Shown piece by piece: positions 48,689 through 59,370 of a stretch of 64,000 bases of DNA; the stretch's first letter is position 1, and each line of letters opens with the position of its first letter. This stretch comes from Paragonimus westermani (lineage: Eukaryota > Platyhelminthes > Trematoda > Plagiorchiida > Troglotrematidae), in assembly GCA_008508345.1 (NCBI GenBank), contig QNGE01002687.1:42174-106173 (forward strand), in the 5' to 3' direction. The translations under genes were made by a program, and so were the position numbers. The notes beneath the pieces are model-generated. The model did no database searches. It was not told the origin of the DNA and saw nothing but the letters and a program-made list of their open reading frames with translations.

Positions 48689-48796
48689 TCTTATTACTGT
48701 AATGAGCATATTTGAATTGCTGATTTAAAGGGTCAATCAGGACCAGGTGGAGAGACCAGTAGAATGAATCTGAGTAGCCAAATTACGGCAACGAAG

Positions 48797-49400
48797 CCTG
48801 GCCGGTCAGAGTAGAAGACGTGAACCGTCGTCAGGTAGTTGACCACCAATGTTTCCGTTCAATCGCTCGTACTGAATGGCACCAGTGAGTAAGCAGCCAA
48901 TGGGTTGGGAAGCGGGTGCTTGGCACTGATTGTCAAACGAGTGCTTTTGTTCACTCCTTACATTTGCACAGACTCAAATGGTTTGGTCATCTACTGAGGG
49001 AACCAGCTAATCGTCTACCGCACCGAACACTGTTTGCCGACGCTGAAGCCGACTGATGTAACGTTCCAGTTGGACAGATGATGACCTGGTAGGAAGAAAT
49101 GATAATGTGCACGAACGGTTTGACCACCGTAGGTCGGGTTCTTCTCCCAGGCTGAGGCCCTCGCGATTCCCACAGTCGGTGACTGGAGACTTTAAGTGAG
49201 ATGGTGAGTTGTCTGTGAAGTGAGCGCATTCAATGATGCGGGGCAGCGAAAGCCGTAAGGAGGCTGTCTTGCTTATGGCGCGTTATTTCTACTCACAGCT
49301 CGGTTGTTTGTTTGCTTGCAAGATGTAGACACCTTGATGTTGAATGTTTGAATGTAGACGTAGCTAATTTTTGTAGTCAAGTCCCTTCCCCTCCTCTTTT
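48797..49400 (+). mobile_element. RTE retrotransposon 3' end fragment
   Basis: Encodes, with stops, WPVRVEDVNRRQVVDHQCF, RLKWFGHLLREPANRLPHRT and LFADAEAD, the conserved post-RT C-terminal region of fluke RTE elements, followed by the family 3' UTR. The first 558 nt match 60498-61055 base for base by eye; after that the two copies differ like ordinary family members. Confidence 0.85.
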
Positions 49401-49661
49401 TTCTTTCTCTCTCTTCCTGTACAGGGCTTGTTTCTTCTTTGTGGTTTGTCATATTTTGTTCCTACACCGTATCTTCCCCTTCCCTATCCAACTGATTCCC
49501 TCACATATATCGTTATTCTAATCGACCTTTCCGTTCGTTACATTACAGACCACATGCTACGTTTTCTGGTTGATTGAAGCCTTCCTATCCGGTGTTGTCT
49601 TTTCACTCTCTCGGTTATTCTTATCGGAACCATTCGTTACAATTTAATCAACCAGAAAATA

Positions 49662-49906
49662 ATGGATCGCCTCCTACGACCGGATCGATTTGATTCTGAT
49701 CAAAACGCTACGGACAGTAGTGACGTCTGGGAACACTTGTTATATACTTTTTCCAATTTTCTCGAATTGATTGCCTCTCATACCCCTGACAAGCTGAAAA
49801 CACTTATACATTTTGTGTCCCCCACCGTGTACAAATTCATCTCTCACTGTACCGATTATGATTCTGCTATCACCACTCTCCACTCTCTCTACATACAACA
49901 AAAGAA
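49662..49906 (+). CDS. CsRn1-like Ty3/gypsy gag, N-terminal part
   Basis: MDRLLRPDRFDSDQNATDS, then WEHLLYTFSNFLELIA, PDKLKTLIHFVSPTVYKFI and CTDYDSAITTLHSLYI matches the start of gag from the CsRn1 clade of trematode Ty3/gypsy elements (pattern recalled: MDRLLRPERF, W-x-H, DKL-x-TL, VSP-x-VY-x-FI, Y-x-SAI-x-TL). The frame is open and ends at the single N at 49907, beyond which the sequence is unrelated. The preceding 250 nt may be its leader or LTR, but no LTR ends were found. Confidence 0.75.
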
Positions 49907-49907
49907 N
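49907..49907. other. Single-base N at a sequence junction
   Basis: One N separates the gag frame from sequence that is identical, from the next base, to 62394 onward. Likely a closed or minimal scaffold gap. Confidence 0.9.
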
Positions 49908-51514
49908 TAAATGCCAAGCTCGGCAAACATATCAATACCAAGAAACCCATCCTGTTGAAAGCGCCTAACGGACAGAAGCAGAACGGGTTAGCACATCTGG
50001 TTCACCATATTATCAGAATAGACTGGTCAATCGCGATATTCTGTTGCTAAATCAAACGTGACCTAAACTTTGAACATGGAGTCCTCCGCAAATCCAGTCA
50101 AGCTTACGAAGTGTGCTTTGCATAACAAATCAATTCCAACGCAGGTTACCCAACCTACAGGTTCAAGTGAGCCACTTGACCTGTAAGTAACACCTATTCG
50201 GCGTCCGAGAATGTCAAACCGAGAACCACTTACCCGAGTTTGCTGTAACAGTCGCTAGAGATTTAAGCAGAGGTTTTGTGTACACATTAGGGGTACACAA
50301 CTGACACATCCGAAAGCCTGATCGTCGGGATCATTCTGGCGGAATAAACCTGTTTTCAGCTTTTCACTGATGAGGCTAGTTAGCGCTGTCCATTGCTTGT
50401 TGATGTGGACTTGTTATATGTCAGTTAGAATGGGACTGATTTTTTCCGGCTGTGATGACTCAATTCTTTTGTCATCTTTTCAGTCTTACAGATCCAAACT
50501 TCTAAGTGTTTCATCCCAAACAGTTCATCGACGTTACCCACAAAGGTATAGCGCACAATCAGATTTGCGTACGTTGTTTGTTCTACCTAACCTGTACAGT
50601 TTTCATGAAACCGAAAGCTACACAAACTTTTGATAACCGTATCAATTCAAACTTTTTGAATGGGATCTCGCCTAAATTGTAAATCCTATTCCTGCCTGTC
50701 ACCTTATTACAGGCGGATCTGGCAAATCGGTCTCGTTGTGCAAGTACATCGAAGCGAGTAGCACAAATCTTGGCTAATATAGGAGTTGGGATAATGTCCT
50801 TTGAAATACAAAGCTGATAGGTTGCATTGAAAAGTGATTTAAAAGCTTGCATCTTTATAAACAATGGTCTGGTAAGACGGCCACAGCTACACTCTGTAGC
50901 TGTGACCGTTTGACCCACAGTGTCATCGAAACACCAAGAATGCTTAAGGAAAGTCACAAATCTTTTGGAAATAAAGCAATGAAAATGAGGGACGTGGCAG
51001 TCTTATAGAAGACACAATGTGGTTCCAAAATGAAAACACTGATTGTAGAAAGGTAAGCAAACCCATGTACGGAATTTAGCATAAAAATCCCAACAATAGT
51101 AGATACAACAAAAGTAGACTGAGTTGGATTATATGAAATTTCGAGGGTATATCAGTGAACCTAACTGCTTGCGAAGCAATCGGTTTTATAGCACTGACGA
51201 TTAGATATGTTGCGCAGGTATTACGTCAGATTGCAACAGTCAACATCCATGACAAGAATTAGAAAGTGGAGAACAGGAACATAAAAGTAAACGACGCCAA
51301 AGTGCTTTGGAAACTAAACACAAAGTAAAGATAACCGATAAATCCACTCATCTTAGTGAAAGCTTCAGCGTCTATCGCTAACAAGGTAGGGTTTGTGGCA
51401 GAGATTCACTGGGCATGCAAACATGACGCGTGAAAACAACCACCAAACCGAACGCATGCCTCCGATGTAGTTTGACAAAAGCACATTTACACCACTACGA
51501 TTCACTGAGTAAAA
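49908..51514 (+). repeat. Duplicated block, copy 1
   Basis: Matches 62394-64000 at a constant offset of 12486 with no difference that I could find. Contains unrecognised sequence and two small ORFs (50370-50633 plus, 50583-50957 minus) repeated exactly in copy 2. Copy 2 is cut by the window edge, so the true length is unknown. Confidence 0.9.
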
Positions 51515-51529
51515 CACCATATTAGTAAT

Positions 51530-51760
51530 AAGTCAGAGATTTATGATTTTAGATGAGACCCAACTGTGAAAACTCACGGCTTCGGCTGGATTCGAATCAA
51601 CGACAGACACAACATGCCCAAACGCGACAAGCGCCCTACCAGCTGAGCTACGAGGTCACACCAAGAGCTGGGAAATGTCACGTCTGAACCCTGTTACCTA
51701 CCCGTCCCACTGTCTCATATGGAATCCACCAAATGATCCAAGGGACCGACTTCTCTGGAG
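51530..51760 (-). repeat. tRNA-derived SINE, minus orientation
   Basis: On the minus strand: gatcatttggtggattcc, then box A (gtagctcagctggtaggg), box B (gattcgaatcc), gccgaagccgtgagttttc, acagttgggtctcatc and taaaat. The A and B boxes have normal tRNA spacing, but the ends do not form an acceptor stem, and the same 5' and 3' extensions recur next door, so this is a SINE rather than a tRNA gene. Confidence 0.7.
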
Positions 51761-51815
51761 GCCAAAGCCCTGAGTTCACACAGTTGAGTCACATCTAAAA
51801 CCACAAATCTGCCAC
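51760..51815 (+). repeat. SINE 3' tail fragment
   Basis: ccaaagccctgagttcaca and cagttgagtcacatctaaaa match the 3' end of the neighbouring SINEs, in plus orientation. Confidence 0.55.
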
Positions 51816-51894
51816 ACTACTTATTAGTAACACAATTTCTATGCTCAGCAGTGACGTTTGTGGACTCCAGCATGAACTGTGTGAGAAATACTGT

Positions 51895-52085
51895 CGGGGC
51901 AGTTGGCCTCCTGGATCATTTGGTGGATTCCAAATGTGAAATTTCCGGGCTCCTGGTATGGCTTCGTAGCTCAGTTGGTGGGGCGCTTGCCGCGTTGAAG
52001 CATGCTGTATCTACCGTTGGCTCGAATCTAGCCGAAGCCCTGAGTTTTCACAGTTGGGTCTCATCTAAAATAGCGTATAGAATTT
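51895..52085 (+). repeat. tRNA-derived SINE, plus orientation
   Basis: cctcctggatcatttggtgg, aaatgtgaaatttccgggct, box A (cgtagctcagttggtgggg), box B-like ggctcgaatct, gccgaagccctgag and tttcacagttgggtctcatc followed by taaaat. Same family as the minus copy at 51530-51760, giving a head-to-head pair about 135 bp apart. Confidence 0.7.
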
Positions 52086-53104
52086 TGAAGCAGACTGAAA
52101 TATTTCAAGTACTCCTGATGTCTGCGGCGAGTCTTAGATAAACAGTTGAAATCACTCCAGAATCTCAAATGAGTGTTCCCAACACCACCAGTGAGAACAC
52201 CTTGTAAACTGACCATCAGCCGAGAAGCATCAGGGTTTGGTAGTGGCGCTTAAATATCGCACGACCACCAAAAGAAAAAGCTCTGATCTGTAATTATACG
52301 GGCGAAGAGCTGAGGTTTGATCTACATAACTCCCAGGTCTAAATGTAAAGCACTAGTTTCTGTGTACGTACAGATGCGAGAGTAGAATGGCATTTTCAAG
52401 GCGGTTGCTTTGATATTTTTATCGTCAGAGATAGCTGACTTAAAAAACAACAATATTCTCGTTACCGAACTCCATTACCTCTGTTAATCAGGCTACTATG
52501 TTAGGAGACGGAAATAATTGACAGTTAATACTAATGACTGTTTTACAAGCGTTGAGCACTGTCCACCTGCTCACTTTGTCAGTAGCTCGTGTGCAACGGT
52601 AGTACAGGAAGTGAGTTGTAAGACAGCAGTACAACCAGAACTGGTGACGCCAGCAACTACTCGATCGAAAAATCTGAATGACAGGTTCCCAAAAAACAAC
52701 GCTATTGATTAGAAAGTGTGACTCAGTGAATGGATTATTTTAGTCCAACTTAATCCTAATGGCGTGATCGAGCACAATTTGCGTACATCTCGCCAATAAA
52801 CGATGAGGTTGAAAAAGCCATATAAAGAGTGTTTTGTGCGTAACCCACACTGAATAATTCACTGAGCAACTCAGTTAATTCAACTGATTTGGTTTTGCGA
52901 TGCAGTAAGACCTCACCTTTCAAATTTGGGCAGGGTTTGGTGGTTTTATAGATGACGCATACGCTTGAGAATGAAGACCGCATTATAATGAACGAAGCAA
53001 ACAAGATTGACACCTTGGCTGATGAGTTCTTCTGATATGAACCTAACTCAACGTGTCTGCGTCTGTTTGGTTCCAGAATTGACCAACATCAAAACGCTCC
53101 ACTC

Positions 53105-53260
53105 ATCGATATGTTCGCCGAGCTTGGCATTTAAGTTGCAAACGTTTCATCACCAAGCGAGGTGACATCATCACTAATGATGATGTCGGCAAACATATCA
53201 ATACCAAAACCACCAACCCGAGCTACGAACAACACCACCACCGCTCCACTCATTGCTGGT
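53105..53260. repeat. Penelope terminal repeat, deleted inverted pair
   Basis: The left arm gatatgttcgccgagcttgg..aacgtttcatcaccaagcgagg..gacatcatcac is followed at once by the inverted remnant gatgatgtcggcaaacatatc and the outer terminus aataccaaaaccaccaaccc..gctacgaacaacacc. It is the same structure as the 62.2-kb palindrome with most of one arm deleted. Confidence 0.7.
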
Positions 53261-54289
53261 AAGAATTGAATTCCTCAAGCTAATATGCAATGCATCCAGG
53301 CAATTTGTCCGGGATATAATGATCTGTTCTACTGTTCTGTTGATTAGAGAACCAAGCTAAGGTCAGTGTACATCACACCACATCAAGTGTTATGCTTATG
53401 GGGAGAGCGATACAAACCTCTGTTCTTCTTGTCCGTATTCCGGCTCCATCCAACTTGCTACCCCCAACACCATTTTACAAGTGTACGTTTTAATCAGCAA
53501 TCAGTAATTTCAAGTGGTTCGGATTTTCAGTTGTTCGTTTGCTCATTCGCAAACTACATCGCACACAAAAATAATTCAAATGACAACTGCCATCAGTTCG
53601 GACATTGTATTCGTCAAACTTTCCAATGTCTCAATCAACAACTTTGACCTTGTGTCGTTCTTCATACCACATGTTTGCTGTTGAGACAGACTAAGTTGTA
53701 AGCAATAATCGGGATGGTTGTAGTTTGTACCTTTGGCTTCATTATGAAAAATTGCCACTGTTACCGATGAGCTAGTTCGAACTCAAAGGCAACATGTCAC
53801 CCTCAACTAACTGCTATCTCCTCAAACACATTCATAAAACAAAAGTACACCGTAGAAATTATGAACTTGGGCGGTTTCAATGTCCAGAATATGAGAGCAA
53901 TGACTTTGAACGGATGTAACTTTGACCGCCTAGGCAATCGGTATAGTCCCGTGTAAATCACAAGCCTGAACAAGAACACACTAGTTTAACGAAGTAAACA
54001 CATATCGGCCAGACATCGCTCACTGAGATGAGAAAGTGAATTGATAGGCTCGGGAATGTTTAATCTGTAGTAAGAAAAACCCGTGACAAACACACCGCTT
54101 GAGAGAAATAAACATATGGAGACCCCATCCGAATATGACGTCATCAACCGTCGATGATGCAGACGGCAAACCTTAGTAAGAGTAACACGATTCACTCTTA
54201 ATTAACAAAAGTGGTTCAGCAGTCCCTACTACAAAAGGTCAGAAGGTCGCCGCTAAAAATAGAAACAAGTTCAACTTCTGAGTGTGTGT

Positions 54290-54325
54290 TATACATGTAT
54301 ATTATATATATGTATATATACCAAA
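54290..54325. repeat. AT-rich (TATA)n-like low-complexity tract
   Basis: Short run of tatatatgtatatatac type sequence. Confidence 0.85.
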
Positions 54326-54499
54326 ACACAGCGAACTCTGTGCCAGCTGAGCAAGGGAGCCATACCGTGAGCGAAGAAATTCAACATCTACATACAGTTA
54401 CCCACCAGATCTGCTGGTATACACAGCCCATCAAACAATCTTGCTGAGTGACCATTCAAGCAAAATTCACCAAGCAGTTTAGACTGGAATCCACCGAGC

Positions 54500-54620
54500 A
54501 GTCACAAGGGGCTAAATGTGAAATGTATGAGCTTCAGTTGTGCTTTACAGCTCAACTGGCAGAGTGCTCGCCACCAGGAAGCTTTTGTCGACGATCGGAA
54601 TCCAGATTTTTTCCAATCGG
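54500..54620 (+). repeat. tRNA-derived SINE relic
   Basis: aaatgtgaaatgtatgagctt, box A (ttacagctcaactggcagag) and a weak box B (gatcggaatccag) in the order of the 51.9-kb SINE. Decayed. Confidence 0.5.
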
Positions 54621-57075
54621 GTCTTTTCTGCCGAACTACCTAAAAGTGATAAAGGAGTAACCACATACGATAACAAGATTCACAATTAGCCGCCACAGCC
54701 AGAGCATACTATGATTCGAAAGGTCATTTATGTGAGAATACGGCAGAACAGTTCACCAAAAGAGCTCACAGTTTCACTAGATTTCCCTCACAAATATGAC
54801 AAATGATTGAGCATTCTTTCAGGACGGTTGAGATTCTGATTGTGACAAGCAGAACATCAGGGACACTTATCACAATAAAAACAGGAGGACTAATCAGTAG
54901 GCTGGATTCCTGGTTAATACCTTCCATAAGCAGATTAATATCGACATTTTATGAGAAGACTAACATGAACTTCATTAAATTGCGCTTGCAATGCAGACGA
55001 TGTCGTTTAGCAGTAATTTGGCTGTGGAAATCAAAACGTGGGCGAACGGACACACGTTTATTACATGCAGTTTTACCGACCAAAACAATGTTTCAACTAA
55101 CAAAAAGCATTTATCATGTAGGGGGTGATAACGAAACACGTGAATTAACAACTGTTCACTTCCAAGGGGTTTTAATAAACATTGAAAAGCAGACATTGTA
55201 ACATGACAAAAAACTGTGCTCGCGGCATAATATACATCTACATATAACAAAAACTCATGTCACTAGCACAAATGCAGCTAACAGCGTATGACTGACATCG
55301 GTTGGCTGTTTGTATTTTTGGGTATCGGTTGGAGCGTCACAAACGTACAGTCCATCCAACTAATCCGAGGTTCCCAAACCTTACCGGCTTATCCTCCACC
55401 TTACACAACATGCATTGCAAGAGCACTAGAATCATAGCGGAGACAACCAAACATAACATTTAACAAGCCAACACAAAGTTGATGAGACAAGTTGCCCTAT
55501 TTACAACCGTGGATAAAGCAAACTTCGTGTTCGATCTGCTATTCAGTATAAATTTGCATATATGCTTGAAGATCACTGCGATGGATGTGATGCAGCAAAA
55601 TTAGCTTATAAACATCAGACCGAGTCGCTCACATGAAGTTCATCACAATGACACTGATAAGTTTAAAGAGCGCTACCGTTTCTGTCCCGTCCACTTTCGC
55701 ATTGCTTCCCGCTGATGTTCTCACACGGTCTCTTGAGAGCAACAATGATCAATTTGAGAGACGGGAATCCAGAACCTCCTGTATTTTTCATTATCGGCAT
55801 CTATTATAACGTTTCGAAGGGCACAACCTATATCGCGATCAGCATATACTAGGTCTCTCCTCTCTACAGCGTCTGATTTCATCTATTAGTTTGCAAATGT
55901 TTGCGGTTGGTAAAGTAATGCATAACTCTCCGTGTTAAGTTTTCTTCCGGTCCACAAATAAATCTGCAAACCAAGTATCGACATAATAAGGTCTGTAATG
56001 GTGATTGCGTTTTCAAATATTCCTGTATGGGTCCTCCTAAGCTCATCAACACAGTTAAAAGTGAATTCACTTTAACTCGCTTGTTGCAGCAGTGAATTTA
56101 ATCGTTTCTCCAGACTTCTTCAACACAGATCCAGTGAGCTAATCACTACTTAGGTGTGACATCGTTGGAAACAAATAGTTAAATGGTCGCTGTACAATCA
56201 ACAGCGTATCTGTCTGGGCACAGAGTTGGCCTCATGCCCTCGTCCTTGTAAGACGAATATGCCTGGTATGAATTCAGATAAGTACGATGTTATAATTAGG
56301 TGGAGGAAATTTCAACTAGGCTCGCGTAAATTTTAAAAAATGTTCCAATCTCTTCTGACATAGAAATGAAGGAGTAAGCGAGCCAGCTAATGTAGTTATG
56401 CACCAGTTGGTACTACGTCACATGGCAAGGGTGTTGCGCCGTTCGAATAACAAATAAAAAGTGGGACTTTAATATTGAGGAAGAACTCATCTGAAAGCCA
56501 TTCAACCATTGTTAGTTGGATCGTCAGCAGCCCAACATAAAACATGCAAAATTACATTTAAACGAGCTCCGAATCGGATGAACAGTCACAAGCCACCACC
56601 ACCGTTACCACACATCTTACATTTGTATCTTACCGCATTTTGAGAGACTTCGGGAATCCTCAAGATCGGAGCCCACAGAGAAATAGTCACTCCACATTGT
56701 TCAGCCCCAATCTGCTTCTGTTGACACGAAAAGCGTAAGGAGATAAAATGATGTAAATAGCTATTAGTTCCTTAAACCTAGAACGGGATACAAACAAAAA
56801 TGGAAAATGATGAGTGCAACTCATCACGTAGCAACCCTTTACCAGGAAAAAAACAAAGAAGACCCGTGGTCCGAACACCAACTAGTAAATCCCGACACCT
56901 TCGAAAAAAACCGAAAATCAAACCGAGCAGTAAAGTTGTATTTACATAATCCATTTAACAACATATGCAAGAACTAGAGACCATGGATGGGATGCAATTC
57001 ATCATGTAAGTCGAAGTGTTTGGCATCGAGAGTACTGTGGAGGGGACCGACGCAAAAACAAGACGAATAGTGTAC

Positions 57076-57432
57076 CTAGCTTGCTGATATAGAGTTCGAA
57101 GTGCTGCTCACAGGTTGGGAAACCTGTCTGGACAATCTTCGTACCGTGTTCATGTGTTCAGCATACTGAGTCATTGTGAGTCTGGCACATGCATGAGACA
57201 GCGGTTGATCGAAAGGAGTTGCTTGCAATCCGCCAACGGCCACATGTACAGGAGGCCAACGCGGTGAGTCAACACACCCAGTTTGGACCGCCTTGTGAAA
57301 AGAGTGACTAAATATATTTTCTGCCATACTCGGATCACCCACCGGTGGGCACACACCCGGCAGTACTTGTGTGATGAACGCTCGCAGAATATCCCCACAC
57401 AAATGAATCATACAGGATGCTCCAAAGCTGAC
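57076..57432 (-). CDS. MED20: MED20 exon 5 (terminal)
   Basis: 357 nt including the TAG stop, after acceptor ttaactttgtcag. Encodes VSFGASCMIHLCGDILRAF, then ITQVLPGVCPPVG, a 50-residue insert rich in His/Pro/Ala, and the C-terminal helix LTMTQYAEHMNTVRRLSRQ, ending in a Ser-rich tail. Confidence 0.87.
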   Translation of the reverse strand, partial: VSFGASCMIHLCGDILRAFITQVLPGVCPPVGDPSMAENIFSHSFHKAVQTGCVDSPRWPPVHVAVGGLQATPFDQPLSHACARLTMTQYAEHMNTVRRLSRQVSQPVSSTSNSISAS

Positions 57433-58221
57433 CTGACAAAGTTAAGGCAAATAAGAGTTAAAAATCATGTTCGATATGTAGACAGGTAAATCATAAAAAT
57501 GAACTGGGGATGTAAAGGGGGCATGTACAAAGGGCAAACTTCATGTAAGGAATCATCAAATAGGCAACATTAATTTGGTGTTCATTGGTATTGGTAAAGG
57601 AATATTTAAAGGTGCACGAGCAGTATAAAAATCCGCCCCACATTAAACAATTGGACAGAAAATCCGAATCATCCAAAAGTAATCACCTCAACCAAGTAGC
57701 CCTTGACATTTGCACTCTGACCCATGAACAGTGTGACAAAATTGAGTCCAAAGTCGCCCAATTTGTATTTGATACCTTTACCTTCGACTTGTAATTTCCT
57801 CTTGCGTTGGAAAGCAGACTTTAAATAGCCAGCGAACTCACGAAAAGCCAAATCACCAACAAGCATTGTATTGCTATCCGTGAAAACAAAGCAGGAGGCG
57901 GGATATTCACTAGAGGTTAAAACCTGAAAATTTTTGCACGTGGCTGCAACGGTGATAAAGCACGCTAAAAAGAATTTACATTTAGATTGGCTAGCAAAGT
58001 AGATTGCGCTTTCAATGTGCATTCGCCCGATACGAACCGCACCTACAATAAAAAGTAGGAACTCGTCAATATGAAAAACGAACCAAGAAGCTCAATTTTC
58101 TTCACGAGATTTTCCAAAGATTGAGGTCCGACTTTTCCATCCACAGAGTTCCATAAAAGAACACTAACTCAAAAGCAGAAGTTGAGAAGAAATCAGGCGA
58201 TTACCATGAAACACCCGACAT
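57076..58221 (-). CDS. MED20: Mediator complex subunit 20 (MED20), complete gene
   Basis: CDS is complement join 58205..58221, 58084..58163, 57980..58042, 57687..57943, 57076..57432: 774 nt, 257 aa. MED20 (Srb2) is a nuclear subunit of the Mediator head module, linking transcription factors to RNA polymerase II. All four joins are GT-AG and phase-consistent (2, 1, 1, 0). Landmarks against human MED20 as remembered: MSGVSCVLLWNSVDGK (human MGVTCVSQMPVAEGK), ENLVKKIELLGA, SSEYPASCFVF (NSEYPLSCFAL), KGIKYKLGDF (RGTRYQYCDF), NVKGYLVEVSFG (ARGISVEVEYG), and the C-terminal LTMTQYAEHMNTVRRLSRQ (DTMVQYMELFNKIRKQQ). It is longer than the roughly 212-aa human protein because of a central insert near residues 150-200 and a Ser-rich tail. 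Three introns are only 41, 41 and 36 nt; the last is 254 nt. No damage seen. Confidence 0.88.
57687..57943 (-). CDS. MED20: MED20 exon 4
   Basis: 257 nt. Encodes TCKNFQVLTSSEYPASCFVF through GKGIKYKLGDFGLNFV and MGQSANVKGYLVE, the diagnostic core of Med20. The donor is GAG/GTGATT in phase 0. Confidence 0.88.
57980..58042 (-). CDS. MED20: MED20 exon 3
   Basis: 63 nt, after a 41-nt intron ending tttttattgtag. Encodes AVRIGRMHIESAIYFASQSK, equivalent to the human GTFCVDCETY strand. The next 36-nt intron is itself a multiple of three without a stop, so a retained-intron reading (12 extra residues) is possible. Confidence 0.75.
58084..58163 (-). CDS. MED20: MED20 exon 2
   Basis: 80 nt, after a 41-nt intron ending gttag. 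Encodes VLLWNSVDGKVGPQSL then ENLVKKIELLG, the start of the Med20 fold. The donor is the non-ideal GTTCGT. Confidence 0.82.
58205..58221 (-). CDS. MED20: MED20 exon 1 (17-nt coding)
   Basis: ATGTCGGGTGTTTCATG followed by GTAATC; phase 2. Encodes MSGVS plus two bases of Cys. A pyrimidine-rich acceptor (cttttcatttag) ends 5 nt before the ATG. Confidence 0.75.
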
Positions 58222-59370
58222 GAGCTCTAAATGAAAAGTGAGGTAAATGAGGAGAGTGGGTTTTCAGCAAACAATCCAGTATGCAAGAAAAAAGAGATAT
58301 TCCTCCAAGTAACAAATGAATAGTAGCACCACATGCATAAAAAAATCCACACCTAAATAGGAAATTTAATTAGCCTATATAAATGGCTGCTAGATGGTTC
58401 CTACTGCAATTACACACTCAACGTACGGCTTGATCCCCAACCCCAGAAGAAAACGTGAGCACTAACGGCTACTATGAACGAGTAAACACTAGATCACCAA
58501 GACGGAATATATGACAGACAATTGCCATGAAAGCTGTCAGGACAGAGGGCGAATCAGACCTTATAAGCATCTATGAAAGTCGTGGCCCTAGAGTAAACCA
58601 AGCTGTGAGGGTGTCCGCAAGCAAACGAGGAATCACAGTTCAGACAGAGTTGAAACATACAGAGGTCCGACCTTACGGCTGCAATCTAAGTGACCAATCA
58701 AAACAACACAGAACAATTCGATGGACACCGAATCTGACTCAAAAAATGCGGACCCAAACACTTCAGGTTCACTTTAAACAACTGACGTTCGATTCTACCT
58801 GGAAATTCATACACTCTTGAACATGATGCCTGCTGTGTCCACGTACATCCTAGAAGGAGCTATTAATGAAACTCGTATATCACAACTATACACCATGCAA
58901 TATTCGGATCATAAATGTAGAAGACAGGTACGGTTATGCATCAGTACTGTACTGTAGCATGCAGGAAAAATGTACGGTAGAAAATGTAGGCAACAGCACG
59001 CGGACCAGATCATACAGTGAAGGGGTAGGCTGTACAATGTCCATACAAGCATAGGCACCTAACCAATCCAATCCTATCCAATCAGGAAGATCAAATGCCC
59101 AATCCAATCGGACCAGCGCAAGGTTGTGGCACACTGGCTTGTCATAAAGAATGAATCACGCAAACGGGCCCGCCACACAGACATACACACGTTGTTCGCA
59201 TGCAAACACTTAACACAACGAACAAAACCCAGAGCCCTGGACCGGGCGAAGCTGTATCTCGCGACACGCATAAAATGCAAAACGCACAGTTCGGAAAAAC
59301 GCACGTTCAGAGCGATCAAAGAATGTTGTCACCAAACTTCGTCTCTCGTGGATGGGCTAAACAGTAAACA
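58222..59370. other. MED20 upstream region
   Basis: Presumed promoter or outron side of MED20. No TATA box or neighbouring gene recognised. A CpG-richer stretch (gaatcacgcaaacgggcccg..gcgacacgcat) lies at 59.14-59.32 kb. No further coding exon identified. Confidence 0.4.

Larger units (their letters stand above)
32624..57075. other. Gene-poor region upstream of TBC1D30, retroelement-rich
   Basis: No complete host gene found. Identified pieces are an endonuclease-like LINE scrap (35.2 kb), a solo LTR (41.0 kb), an RT scrap (46.5 kb), a MITE (48.3 kb), an RTE end (48.8 kb), a gag (49.7 kb), a duplicated block (49.9-51.5 kb), SINEs (51.5-52.1, 54.5 kb) and a Penelope end (53.1 kb). 33.2-35.1, 35.4-40.6, 42.5-46.5 and 54.7-57.0 kb show only unrecognised AT-rich sequence. 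It may include 5' introns of TBC1D30. Confidence 0.5.

Noticed and set aside
50370..50957. ORFs of 87 and 124 codons present twice in the window (again at 62856-63443)
   Set aside because: Their repetition reflects the identical duplicated block, not selection; the peptides resemble no family.
51580..51665. Possible tRNA gene on the minus strand
   Set aside because: A and B boxes are good, but there is no acceptor stem and the unit is embedded in a repeated SINE structure.
53020..53060. gctgatgagttcttctgatatgaac as a hammerhead core
   Set aside because: It has CUGAUGAG, but the second core lacks the GAAA box and no stems I or III can be drawn.
54803..55201. 132-codon plus-strand ORF overlapping a 91-codon minus ORF
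   Set aside because: Both frames look random; no homology or splice support.
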